A stretch of DNA of 64,000 nt from Siphonodentalium dalli. Its lineage: Eukaryota; Mollusca; Scaphopoda; Gadilida; Siphonodentaliidae. Made by a program: the position numbers and the translations under genes. Below are positions 52,628 through 64,000 of this stretch, piece by piece; position 1 is the stretch's first letter, and each line of letters begins with the position of its first letter. The DNA is taken from assembly GCA_032622095.1 (NCBI GenBank), contig CP136064.1, positions 140,757,954-140,821,953 of the forward strand. The letters run 5' to 3'. The notes beneath the pieces are model-generated. The model ran no database searches. It worked only from the letters and a program-made list of their open reading frames with translations, and was not told the origin of the DNA.

Positions 52628-55054
52628 GCTCGGACAAAGGTTGTTGTTATCAATTAACGATCGGTATGCACGAATGAGCAGGCACGCGACATTTGGGCAT
52701 CATCGGGCGAAAATTGGCTAGATGCATGCAAATTGAAGTACTGAAATTTGAAACTTATACAAGTTTGGAACCCGTTAACGCAGATATATGGGGTTGGTGT
52801 CATTCGACGGGGATTATCGAGGCGGATGCAATGATGTCAGATTCGAATAATTTGTTGGGCGAATAGCTGAGATATGGGCATTTTTTCGAAGTTATGAGTG
52901 GATATTCACACGCAAATATTCCTATCGTGTATATCTCATGAAGACGAACTCAACGACACCGGTCGCAACTCTCTAGCTTAAAAACCGACCGAGATAGAGA
53001 GGTTTTATCAACAAGTCACCTATTGTCGCGGTAATGATGTTTTTGCATAGAAACGGGTCCATTGAAGTCAGAAATGCCAATATTACTTATGCTAACCATC
53101 ACAAACAGTTTCTACCTGTATATTATTATACTTCCATATTTTAATATGGGAGTATATTGTATTTCTGTTGACCCAGTTTTCCGTTTAATTTGACATACTG
53201 AGAAAAATAATGGAACTAGGAACGCGAAATTTCTTGGAAAAGTAGGCATCTAAGAACTGCTAAAAATGTACGCCTCGGAATTTCGTTACGACTTTTCTTT
53301 GCAGAGTTATCGCCCTTATACGTTTCTCCATTTTTATTATTATTATTATTTTTCTGAGTAAATTTGGTACACGAGATCTCAGGAACCGCTGAATGTACAA
53401 CGCTGAAATTTTCAGATTGTGTACAGATTCTACAGTAGGCGGCGGTAAATCTATTGATAATTCTATCCGTGTTTGATTTATTGAGTTATGGCCCTTAAAC
53501 CGGCCTCTCACATTTATCGACAATTGTAGAGTATATCTGGAACGCATTGAGGCAGCGGAACGGGACAAATGTTATGATGTAGAGCAACTTAAACTTGGTT
53601 CAGTTCCACAAAATAGACGTTGTCCGATTACTACCCGGGGAGTGGAGAACGGGTGTTCAAATTTGTAAAAAATGAAGTCTCTTCGATTTCCATCAAACTT
53701 ACATGTCATAGTCTCCAATTTAATCCGATAACGATGCCGTAAAAAATTTGTAAATCGGTAGAAAATTGACAGAGTTACCGACCCCTGAATGTCCAAAAAT
53801 GACGAAAAAATCCTTGTGCCCACAACTCCTCCCAGACCGATGCTCGGACAAAGGTTGTTGTTATCAATTAACGATCGGTATGCACGAATGAGCAGGCACG
53901 CGACATTTGGGCATCATCGGGCGAAAATTGGCTAGATGCATGCAAATTGAAGTACTGAAATTTGAAACTTATACAAGTTTGGAACCCGTTAACGCAGATA
54001 TATGGGGTTGGTGTCATTCGACGGGGATTATCGAGGCGGATGCAATGATGTCAGATTCGAAAAATTTGTTGGGCGAATAGCTGAGATATGGGCATTTTTT
54101 CGAAGTTATGAGTGGATATTCACACGCAAATATTCCTATCGTGTATATCTCATGAAGACGAACTCAACGACACCGGTCGCAACTCTCTAGCTTAAAAACC
54201 GACCGAGATAGAGAGGTTTTATCAACAAGTCACCTATTGTCGCGGTAATGATGTTTTTGCATAGAAACGGGTCCATTGAAGTCAGAAATGCCAATATTAC
54301 TTATGCTAACCATCACAAACAGTTTCTACCTGTATATTATTATACTTCCATATTTTAATATGGGAGTATATTGTATTTCTGTTGACCCAGTTTTCCGTTT
54401 AATTTGACATACTGAGAAAAATAATGGAACTAGGAACGCGAAATTTCTTGGAAAAGTAGGCATCTAAGAACTGCAAAAAATGTACTCCTCGGAATTTCGT
54501 TACGACTTTTCTTTGCAGAGTTATCGCCCTTATACGTTTCTCCATTTTTATTATTATTATTATTTTTCTGAGTAAATTTGGTACACGAGATCTCAGGAAC
54601 CGCTGAATGTACAACGCTGAAATTTTCAGATTGTGTACAGATTCTACAGTAGGCGGCGGTAAATCTATTGATAATTCTATCCGTGTTTGATTTATTGAGT
54701 TATGGCCCTTAAACCGGCCTCTCACATTTATCGACAATTGTAGAGTATATCTGGAACGCATTGAGGCAGCGGAACGGGACAAATGTTATGATGTAGAGCA
54801 ACTTAAACTTGGTTCAGTTCCACAAAATAGACGTTGTCCGATTACTACCCGGGGAGTGGAGAACGGGTGTTCAAATTTGTAAAAAATGAAGTCTCTTCGA
54901 TTTCCATCAAACTTACATGTCATAGTCTCCAATTTAATCCGATAACGATGCCGTAAAAATTTGTAAATCGGTAGAAAATTGACAGAGTTACCGATCCCTG
55001 AATGTCCAAAAATGACGAAAAAATCCTTGTGCCCACAACTCCTCCCAGACCGAT
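52628..55054. repeat. B monomers 38-39, second copy of the 2-unit block
   Basis: B38 (52628-53841) has T at 52848 and C at 53782. B39 (53842-55054, 1,213 bp) has A at 54475 and T at 54486. It differs from B37 in having the majority T in CCGATCCCTG and a run of five A at 54955-54959 instead of six. Confidence 0.85.
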
Positions 55055-57482
55055 GCTCGGACAAAGGTTGTTGTTATCAATTAACGATCGGTATGCACGA
55101 ATGAGCAGGCACGCGACATTTGGGCATCATCGGGCGAAAATTGGCTAGATGCATGCAAATTGAAGTACTGAAATTTGAAACTTATACAAGTTTGGAACCC
55201 GTTAACGCAGATATATGGGGTTGGTGTCATTCGACGGGGATTATCGAGGCGGATGCAATGATGTCAGATTCGAAAAATTTGTTGGGCGAATAGCTGAGAT
55301 ATGGGCATTTTTTCGAAGTTATGAGTGGATATTCACACGCAAATATTCCTATCGTGTATATCTCATGAAGACGAACTCAACGACACCGGTCGCAACTCTC
55401 TAGCTTAAAAACCGACCGAGATAGAGAGGTTTTATCAACAAGTCACCTATTGTCGCGGTAATGATGTTTTTGCATAGAAACGGGTCCATTGAAGTCAGAA
55501 ATGCCAATATTACTTATGCTAACCATCACAAACAGTTTCTACCTGTATATTATTATACTTCCATATTTTAATATGGGAGTATATTGTATTTCTGTTGACC
55601 CAGTTTTCCGTTTAATTTGACATACTGAGAAAAATAATGGAACTAGGAACGCGAAATTTCTTGGAAAAGTAGGCATCTAAGAACTGCTAAAAATGTACGC
55701 CTCGGAATTTCGTTACGACTTTTCTTTGCAGAGTTATCGCCCTTATACGTTTCTCCATTTTTATTATTATTATTATTTTTCTGAGTAAATTTGGTACACG
55801 AGATCTCAGGAACCGCTGAATGTACAACGCTGAAATTTTCAGATTGTGTACAGATTCTACAGTAGGCGGCGGTAAATCTATTGATAATTCTATCCGTGTT
55901 TGATTTATTGAGTTATGGCCCTTAAACCGGCCTCTCACATTTATCGACAATTGTAGAGTATATCTGGAACGCATTGAGGCAGCGGAACGGGACAAATGTT
56001 ATGATGTAGAGCAACTTAAACTTGGTTCAGTTCCACAAAATAGACGTTGTCCGATTACTACCCGGGGAGTGGAGAACGGGTGTTCAAATTTGTAAAAAAT
56101 GAAGTCTCTTCGATTTCCATCAAACTTACATGTCATAGTCTCCAATTTAATCCGATAACGATGCCGTAAAAAATTTGTAAATCGGTAGAAAATTGACAGA
56201 GTTACCGATCCCTGAATGTCCAAAAATGACGAAAAAATCCTTGTGCCCACAACTCCTCCCAGACCGATGCTCGGACAAAGGTTGTTGTTATCAATTAACG
56301 ATCGGTATGCACGAATGAGCAGGCACGCGACATTTGGGCATCATCGGGCGAAAATTGGCTAGATGCATGCAAATTGAAGTACTGAAATTTGAAACTTATA
56401 CAAGTTTGGAACCCGTTAACGCAGATATATGGGGTTGGTGTCATTCGACGGGGATTATCGAGGCGGATGCAATGATGTCAGATTCGAAAAATTTGTTGGG
56501 CGAATAGCTGAGATATGGGCATTTTTTCGAAGTTATGAGTGGATATTCACACGCAAATATTCCTATCGTGTATATCTCATGAAGACGAACTCAACGACAC
56601 CGGTCGCAACTCTCTAGCTTAAAAACCGACCGAGATAGAGAGGTTTTATCAACAAGTCACCTATTGTCGCGGTAATGATGTTTTTGCATAGAAACGGGTC
56701 CATTGAAGTCAGAAATGCCAATATTACTTATGCTAACCATCACAAACAGTTTCTACCTGTATATTATTATACTTCCATATTTTAATATGGGAGTATATTG
56801 TATTTCTGTTGACCCAGTTTTCCGTTTAATTTGACATACTGAGAAAAATAATGGAACTAGGAACGCGAAATTTCTTGGAAAAGTAGGCATCTAAGAACTG
56901 CTAAAAATGTACGCCTCGGAATTTCGTTACGACTTTTCTTTGCAGAGTTATCGCCCTTATACGTTTCTCCATTTTTATTATTATTATTATTTTTCTGAGT
57001 AAATTTGGTACACGAGATCTCAGGAACCGCTGAATGTACAACGCTGAAATTTTCAGATTGTGTACAGATTCTACAGTAGGCGGCGGTAAATCTATTGATA
57101 ATTCTATCCGTGTTTGATTTATTGAGTTATGGCCCTTAAACCGGCCTCTCACATTTATCGACAATTGTAGAGTATATCTGGAACGCATTGAGGCAGCGGA
57201 ACGGGACAAATGTTATGATGTAGAGCAACTTAAACTTGGTTCAGTTCCACAAAATAGACGTTGTCCGATTACTACCCGGGGAGTGGAGAACGGGTGTTCA
57301 AATTTGTAAAAAATGAAGTCTCTTCGATTTCCATCAAACTTACATGTCATAGTCTCCAATTTAATCCGATAACGATGCCGTAAAAAATTTGTAAATCGGT
57401 AGAAAATTGACAGAGTTACCGATCCCTGAATGTCCAAAAATGACGAAAAAATCCTTGTGCCCACAACTCCTCCCAGACCGAT
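55055..57482. repeat. B monomers 40-41, majority sequence
   Basis: Copies starting at 55055 and 56269 with no variant found. Confidence 0.9.
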
Positions 57483-59910
57483 GCTCGGACAAAGGTTGTT
57501 GTTATCAATTAACGATCGGTATGCACGAATGAGCAGGCACGCGACATTTGGGCATCATCGGGCGAAAATTGGCTAGATGCATGCAAATTGAAGTACTGAA
57601 ATTTGAAACTTATACAAGTTTGGAACCCGTTAACGCAGATATATGGGGTTGGTGTCATTCGACGGGGATTATCGAGGCGGATGCAATGATGTCAGATTCG
57701 AAAAATTTGTTGGGCGAATAGCTGAGATATGGGCATTTTTTCGAAGTTATGAGTGGATATTCACACGCAAATATTCCTATCGTGTATATCTCATGAAGAC
57801 GAACTCAACGACACCGGTCGCAACTCTCTAGCTTAAAAACCGACCGAGATAGAGAGGTTTTATCAACAAGTCACCTATTGTCGCGGTAATGATGTTTTTG
57901 CATAGAAACGGGTCCATTGAAGTCAGAAATGCCAATATTACTTATGCTAACCATCACAAACAGTTTCTACCTGTATATTATTATACTTCCATATTTTAAT
58001 ATGGGAGTATATTGTATTTCTGTTGACCCAGTTTTCCGTTTAATTTGACATACTGAGAAAAATAATGGAACTAGGAACGCGAAATTTCTTGGAAAAGTAG
58101 GCATCTAAGAACTGCTAAAAATGTACGCCTCGGAATTTCGTTACGACTTTTCTTTGCAGAGTTATCGCCCTTATACGTTTCTCCATTTTTATTATTATTA
58201 TTATTTTTCTGAGTAAATTTGGTACACGAGATCTCAGGAACCGCTGAATGTACAACGCTGAAATTTTCAGATTGTGTACAGATTCTACAGTAGGCGGCGG
58301 TAAATCTATTGATAATTCTATCCGTGTTTGATTTATTGAGTTATGGCCCTTAAACCGGCCTCTCACATTTATCGACAATTGTAGAGTATATCTGGAACGC
58401 ATTGAGGCAGCGGAACGGGACAAATGTTATAATGTAGAGCAACTTAAACTTGGTTCAGTTCCACAAAATAGACGTTGTCCGATTACTACCCGGGGAGTGG
58501 AGAACGGGTGTTCAAATTTGTAAAAAATGAAGTCTCTTCGATTTCCATCAAACTTACATGTCATAGTCTCCAATTTAATCCGATAACGATGCCGTAAAAA
58601 ATTTGTAAATCGGTAGAAAATTGACAGAGTTACCGATCCCTGAATGTCCAAAAATGACGAAAAAATCCTTGTGCCCACAACTCCTCCCAGACCGATGCTC
58701 GGACAAAGGTTGTTGTTATCAATTAACGATCGGTATGCACGAATGAGCAGGCACGCGACATTTGGGCATCATCGGGCGAAAATTGGCTAGATGCATGCAA
58801 ATTGAAGTACTGAAATTTGAAACTTATACAAGTTTGGAACCCGTTAACGCAGATATATGGGGTTGGTGTCATTCGACGGGGATTATCGAGGCGGATGCAA
58901 TGATGTCAGATTCGAAAAATTTGTTGGGCGAATAGCTGAGATATGGGCATTTTTTCGAAGTTATGAGTGGATATTCACACGCAAATATTCCTATCGTGTA
59001 TATCTCATGAAGACGAACTCAACGACACCGGTCGCAACTCTCTAGCTTAAAAACCGACCGAGATAGAGAGGTTTTATCAACAAGTCACCTATTGTCGCGG
59101 TAATGATGTTTTTGCATAGAAACGGGTCCATTGAAGTCAGAAATGCCAATATTACTTATGCTAACCATCACAAACAGTTTCTACCTGTATATTATTATAC
59201 TTCCATATTTTAATATGGGAGTATATTGTATTTCTGTTGACCCAGTTTTCCGTTTAATTTGACATACTGAGAAAAATAATGGAACTAGGAACGCGAAATT
59301 TCTTGGAAAAGTAGGCATCTAAGAACTGCTAAAAATGTACGCCTCGGAATTTCGTTACGACTTTTCTTTGCAGAGTTATCGCCCTTATACGTTTCTCCAT
59401 TTTTATTATTATTATTATTTTTCTGAGTAAATTTGGTACACGAGATCTCAGGAACCGCTGAATGTACAACGCTGAAATTTTCAGATTGTGTACAGATTCT
59501 ACAGTAGGCGGCGGTAAATCTATTGATAATTCTATCCGTGTTTGATTTATTGAGTTATGGCCCTTAAACCGGCCTCTCACATTTATCGACAATTGTAGAG
59601 TATATCTGGAACGCATTGAGGCAGCGGAACGGGACAAATGTTATAATGTAGAGCAACTTAAACTTGGTTCAGTTCCACAAAATAGACGTTGTCCGATTAC
59701 TACCCGGGGAGTGGAGAACGGGTGTTCAAATTTGTAAAAAATGAAGTCTCTTCGATTTCCATCAAACTTACATGTCATAGTCTCCAATTTAATCCGATAA
59801 CGATGCCGTAAAAAATTTGTAAATCGGTAGAAAATTGACAGAGTTACCGATCCCTGAATGTCCAAAAATGACGAAAAAATCCTTGTGCCCACAACTCCTC
59901 CCAGACCGAT
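57483..59910. repeat. B monomers 42-43, adjacent pair sharing a private variant
   Basis: B42 has A at 58431 and B43 has A at 59645 (GTTATAATG, majority GTTATGATG). The variant is seen nowhere else, so the pair is probably a recent one-unit duplication. Confidence 0.9.
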
Positions 59911-61123
59911 GCTCGGACAAAGGTTGTTGTTATCAATTAACGATCGGTATGCACGAATGAGCAGGCACGCGACATTTGGGCATCATCGGGCGAAAATTGG
60001 CTAGATGCATGCAAATTGAAGTACTGAAATTTGAAACTTATACAAGTTTGGAACCCGTTAACGCAGATATATGGGGTTGGTGTCATTCGACGGGGATTAT
60101 CGAGGCGGATGCAATGATGTCAGATTCGAAAAATTTGTTGGGCGAATAGCTGAGATATGGGCATTTTTTCGAAGTTATGAGTGGATATTCACACGCAAAT
60201 ATTCCTATCGTGTATATCTCATGAAGACGAACTCAACGACACCGGCCGCAACTCTCTAGCTTAAAAACCGACCGAGATAGAGAGGTTTTATCAACAAGTC
60301 ACCTATTGTCGCGGTAATGATGTTTTTGCATAGAAACGGGTCCATTGAAGTCAGAAATGCCAATATTACTTATGCTAACCATCACAAACAGTTTCTACCT
60401 GTATATTATTATACTTCCATATTTTAATATGGGAGTATATTGTATTTCTGTTGACCCAGTTTTCCGTTTAATTTGACATACTGAGAAAAATAATGGAACT
60501 AGGAACGCGAAATTTCTTGGAAAAGTAGGCATCTAAGAACTGCAAAAAATGTACTCCTCGGAATTTCGTTACGACTTTTCTTTGCAGAGTTATCGCCCTT
60601 ATACGTTTCTCCATTTTTATTATTATTATTATTTTTCTGAGTAAATTTGGTACACGAGATCTCAGGAACCGCTGAATGTACAACGCTGAAATTTTCAGAT
60701 TGTGTACAGATTCTACAGTAGGCGGCGGTAAATCTATTGATAATTCTATCCGTGTTTGATTTATTGAGTTATGGCCCTTAAACCGGCCTCTCACATTTAT
60801 CGACAATTGTAGAGTATATCTGGAACGCATTGAGGCAGCGGAACGGGACAAATGTTATGATGTAGAGCAACTTAAACTTGGTTCAGTTCCACAAAATAGA
60901 CGTTGTCCGATTACTACCCGGGGAGTGGAGAACGGGTGTTCAAATTTGTAAAAAATGAAGTCTCTTCGATTTCCATCAAACTTACATGTCATAGTCTCCA
61001 ATTTAATCCGATAACGATGCCGTAAAAATTTGTAAATCGGTAGAAAATTGACAGAGTTACCGATCCCTGAATGTCCAAAAATGACGAAAAAATCCTTGTG
61101 CCCACAACTCCTCCCAGACCGAT
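59911..61123. repeat. B monomer 44 (1,213 bp)
   Basis: A at 60544 and T at 60555, plus five A at 61024-61028. This is the complete B39 haplotype, five units downstream. It also has C at 60246 (CCGGCCGC), shared with B47 only. Confidence 0.95.
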
Positions 61124-63551
61124 GCTCGGACAAAGGTTGTTGTTATCAATTAACGATCGGTATGCACGAATGAGCAGGCACGCGACATTTGGGCATCATC
61201 GGGCGAAAATTGGCTAGATGCATGCAAATTGAAGTACTGAAATTTGAAACTTATACAAGTTTGGAACCCGTTAACGCAGATATATGGGGTTGGTGTCATT
61301 CGACGGGGATTATCGAGGCGGATGCAATGATGTCAGATTCGAAAAATTTGTTGGGCGAATAGCTGAGATATGGGCATTTTTTCGAAGTTATGAGTGGATA
61401 TTCACACGCAAATATTCCTATCGTGTATATCTCATGAAGACGAACTCAACGACACCGGTCGCAACTCTCTAGCTTAAAAACCGACCGAGATAGAGAGGTT
61501 TTATCAACAAGTCACCTATTGTCGCGGTAATGATGTTTTTGCATAGAAACGGGTCCATTGAAGTCAGAAATGCCAATATTACTTATGCTAACCATCACAA
61601 ACAGTTTCTACCTGTATATTATTATACTTCCATATTTTAATATGGGAGTATATTGTATTTCTGTTGACCCAGTTTTCCGTTTAATTTGACATACTGAGAA
61701 AAATAATGGAACTAGGAACGCGAAATTTCTTGGAAAAGTAGGCATCTAAGAACTGCTAAAAATGTACGCCTCGGAATTTCGTTACGACTTTTCTTTGCAG
61801 AGTTATCGCCCTTATACGTTTCTCCATTTTTATTATTATTATTATTTTTCTGAGTAAATTTGGTACACGAGATCTCAGGAACCGCTGAATGTACAACGCT
61901 GAAATTTTCAGATTGTGTACAGATTCTACAGTAGGCGGCGGTAAATCTATTGATAATTCTATCCGTGTTTGATTTATTGAGTTATGGCCCTTAAACCGGC
62001 CTCTCACATTTATCGACAATTGTAGAGTATATCTGGAACGCATTGAGGCAGCGGAACGGGACAAATGTTATGATGTAGAGCAACTTAAACTTGGTTCAGT
62101 TCCACAAAATAGACGTTGTCCGATTACTACCCGGGGAGTGGAGAACGGGTGTTCAAATTTGTAAAAAATGAAGTCTCTTCGATTTCCATCAAACTTACAT
62201 GTCATAGTCTCCAATTTAATCCGATAACGATGCCGTAAAAAATTTGTAAATCGGTAGAAAATTGACAGAGTTACCGATCCCTGAATGTCCAAAAATGACG
62301 AAAAAATCCTTGTGCCCACAACTCCTCCCAGACCGATGCTCGGACAAAGGTTGTTGTTATCAATTAACGATCGGTATGCACGAATGAGCAGGCACGCGAC
62401 ATTTGGGCATCATCGGGCGAAAATTGGCTAGATGCATGCAAATTGAAGTACTGAAATTTGAAACTTATACAAGTTTGGAACCCGTTAACGCAGATATATG
62501 GGGTTGGTGTCATTCGACGGGGATTATCGAGGCGGATGCAATGATGTCAGATTCGAAAAATTTGTTGGGCGAATAGCTGAGATATGGGCATTTTTTCGAA
62601 GTTATGAGTGGATATTCACACGCAAATATTCCTATCGTGTATATCTCATGAAGACGAACTCAACGACACCGGTCGCAACTCTCTAGCTTAAAAACCGACC
62701 GAGATAGAGAGGTTTTATCAACAAGTCACCTATTGTCGCGGTAATGATGTTTTTGCATAGAAACGGGTCCATTGAAGTCAGAAATGCCAATATTACTTAT
62801 GCTAACCATCACAAACAGTTTCTACCTGTATATTATTATACTTCCATATTTTAATATGGGAGTATATTGTATTTCTGTTGACCCAGTTTTCCGTTTAATT
62901 TGACATACTGAGAAAAATAATGGAACTAGGAACGCGAAATTTCTTGGAAAAGTAGGCATCTAAGAACTGCTAAAAATGTACGCCTCGGAATTTCGTTACG
63001 ACTTTTCTTTGCAGAGTTATCGCCCTTATACGTTTCTCCATTTTTATTATTATTATTATTTTTCTGAGTAAATTTGGTACACGAGATCTCAGGAACCGCT
63101 GAATGTACAACGCTGAAATTTTCAGATTGTGTACAGATTCTACAGTAGGCGGCGGTAAATCTATTGATAATTCTATCCGTGTTTGATTTATTGAGTTATG
63201 GCCCTTAAACCGGCCTCTCACATTTATCGACAATTGTAGAGTATATCTGGAACGCATTGAGGCAGCGGAACGGGACAAATGTTATGATGTAGAGCAACTT
63301 AAACTTGGTTCAGTTCCACAAAATAGACGTTGTCCGATTACTACCCGGGGAGTGGAGAACGGGTGTTCAAATTTGTAAAAAATGAAGTCTCTTCGATTTC
63401 CATCAAACTTACATGTCATAGTCTCCAATTTAATCCGATAACGATGCCGTAAAAAATTTGTAAATCGGTAGAAAATTGACAGAGTTACCGATCCCTGAAT
63501 GTCCAAAAATGACGAAAAAATCCTTGTGCCCACAACTCCTCCCAGACCGAT
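61124..63551. repeat. B monomers 45-46, majority sequence
   Basis: Copies starting at 61124 and 62338 with no variant found. Confidence 0.9.
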
Positions 63552-64000
63552 GCTCGGACAAAGGTTGTTGTTATCAATTAACGATCGGTATGCACGAATG
63601 AGCAGGCACGCGACATTTGGGCATCATCGGGCGAAAATTGGCTAGATGCATGCAAATTGAAGTACTGAAATTTGAAACTTATACAAGTTTGGAACCCGTT
63701 AACGCAGATATATGGGGTTGGTGTCATTCGACGGGGATTATCGAGGCGGATGCAATGATGTCAGATTCGAAAAATTTGTTGGGCGAATAGCTGAGATATG
63801 GGCATTTTTTCGAAGTTATGAGTGGATATTCACACGCAAATATTCCTATCGTGTATATCTCATGAAGACGAACTCAACGACACCGGCCGCAACTCTCTAG
63901 CTTAAAAACCGACCGAGATAGAGAGGTTTTATCAACAAGTCACCTATTGTCGCGGTAATGATGTTTTTGCATAGAAACGGGTCCATTGAAGTCAGAAATG
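63552..64000. repeat. B monomer 47, cut by the window end
   Basis: The first 449 bp of a monomer, with C at 63887 (CCGGCCGC) as in B44 three units upstream. The array evidently continues beyond the window. Confidence 0.95.

Larger units (their letters stand above)
7710..64000. repeat. Satellite array B, 1,214 bp monomer, 46 complete copies plus 449 bp
   Basis: GCTCGGACAAAGG recurs every 1,214 bp from 7710 to 63552, always in the same orientation. Forty-one complete copies are exactly 1,214 bp. Exceptions are B9 (1,212), B24 and B33 (1,215), and B39 and B44 (1,213). Copies show 0-5 differences from the majority, and even the (ATT)5 tract keeps its length throughout. The array continues past the right window edge. 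There is no coding gene. The monomer is collinear with that of A but has its own internal duplication. Confidence 0.98.

Noticed and set aside
1-64000. CENP-B box in either monomer
   Set aside because: I looked for TTCG-4-A-2-CGGG on both strands and found only partial matches.
1-64000. CRISPR array
   Set aside because: There are no short repeats with unique spacers; the whole 1.2 kb unit is repeated.
7710-64000. Array B as a regular dimeric (2,428 bp) higher-order repeat throughout
   Set aside because: Alternation is seen only in B36-B39 and, weakly, B9-B11. Elsewhere neighbouring monomers are indistinguishable.
1-64000. Ribosomal DNA spacer, telomeric repeat or histone cluster
   Set aside because: No rRNA-like, telomeric or histone-like sequence appears in any copy.

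Overview
The whole 64 kb window is satellite DNA. I see no protein-coding gene, rRNA, tRNA, CRISPR array or intact transposon. It contains two long head-to-tail tandem arrays separated by an assembly gap of exactly 100 N. The structure (kilobase monomers, dozens of near-identical copies, higher-order patterns, no genes) is that of eukaryotic heterochromatin, centromeric or otherwise. CpG is not depleted, and I recognise no vertebrate or plant satellite. An invertebrate is my low-confidence guess; the sequence does not identify the species.

Layout: bases 1-7609 are array A, with a 1,244 bp monomer, six complete copies (A1-A6) and a 145 bp partial copy (A7). A is organised as a trimer: 1-3732 is repeated as 3733-7464 with only six differences that I could find. 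Bases 7610-7709 are the gap. Bases 7710-64000 are array B, with a 1,214 bp monomer, 46 complete copies (B1-B46) and a 449 bp partial copy (B47) running off the window end. B monomers are almost identical, with 0-5 changes each. I found about 21 kinds of variant in total. Several recur at fixed spacings of 1, 2, 3, 5 or 10 units, the footprint of unequal exchange and local re-amplification.

A and B look unrelated at first, but they are collinear and share a series of landmarks in the same order. These include an 18 bp block identical in both and a 30 bp dyad (inverted repeat) that is 28/30 identical. They are therefore two branches of one ancestral monomer. Their lengths differ by only 30 bp because an A-specific extra segment (about 137 bp, an internal duplication) is nearly offset by a B-specific extra segment (about 152 bp, a different internal duplication). 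The two arrays also meet at the gap in almost exact register: A stops and B resumes within about 8 bases of the same point in the aligned monomer.

The points most worth following are the conserved dyad, the in-phase A/B junction, the A trimer and the nested recent duplications in B. Recurrent open frames of 62-127 codons are treated as chance frames locked in by homogenisation. Coordinates of B monomers are phased to the first base after the gap. Variants were found by reading, not by alignment software, so a few may be missed.
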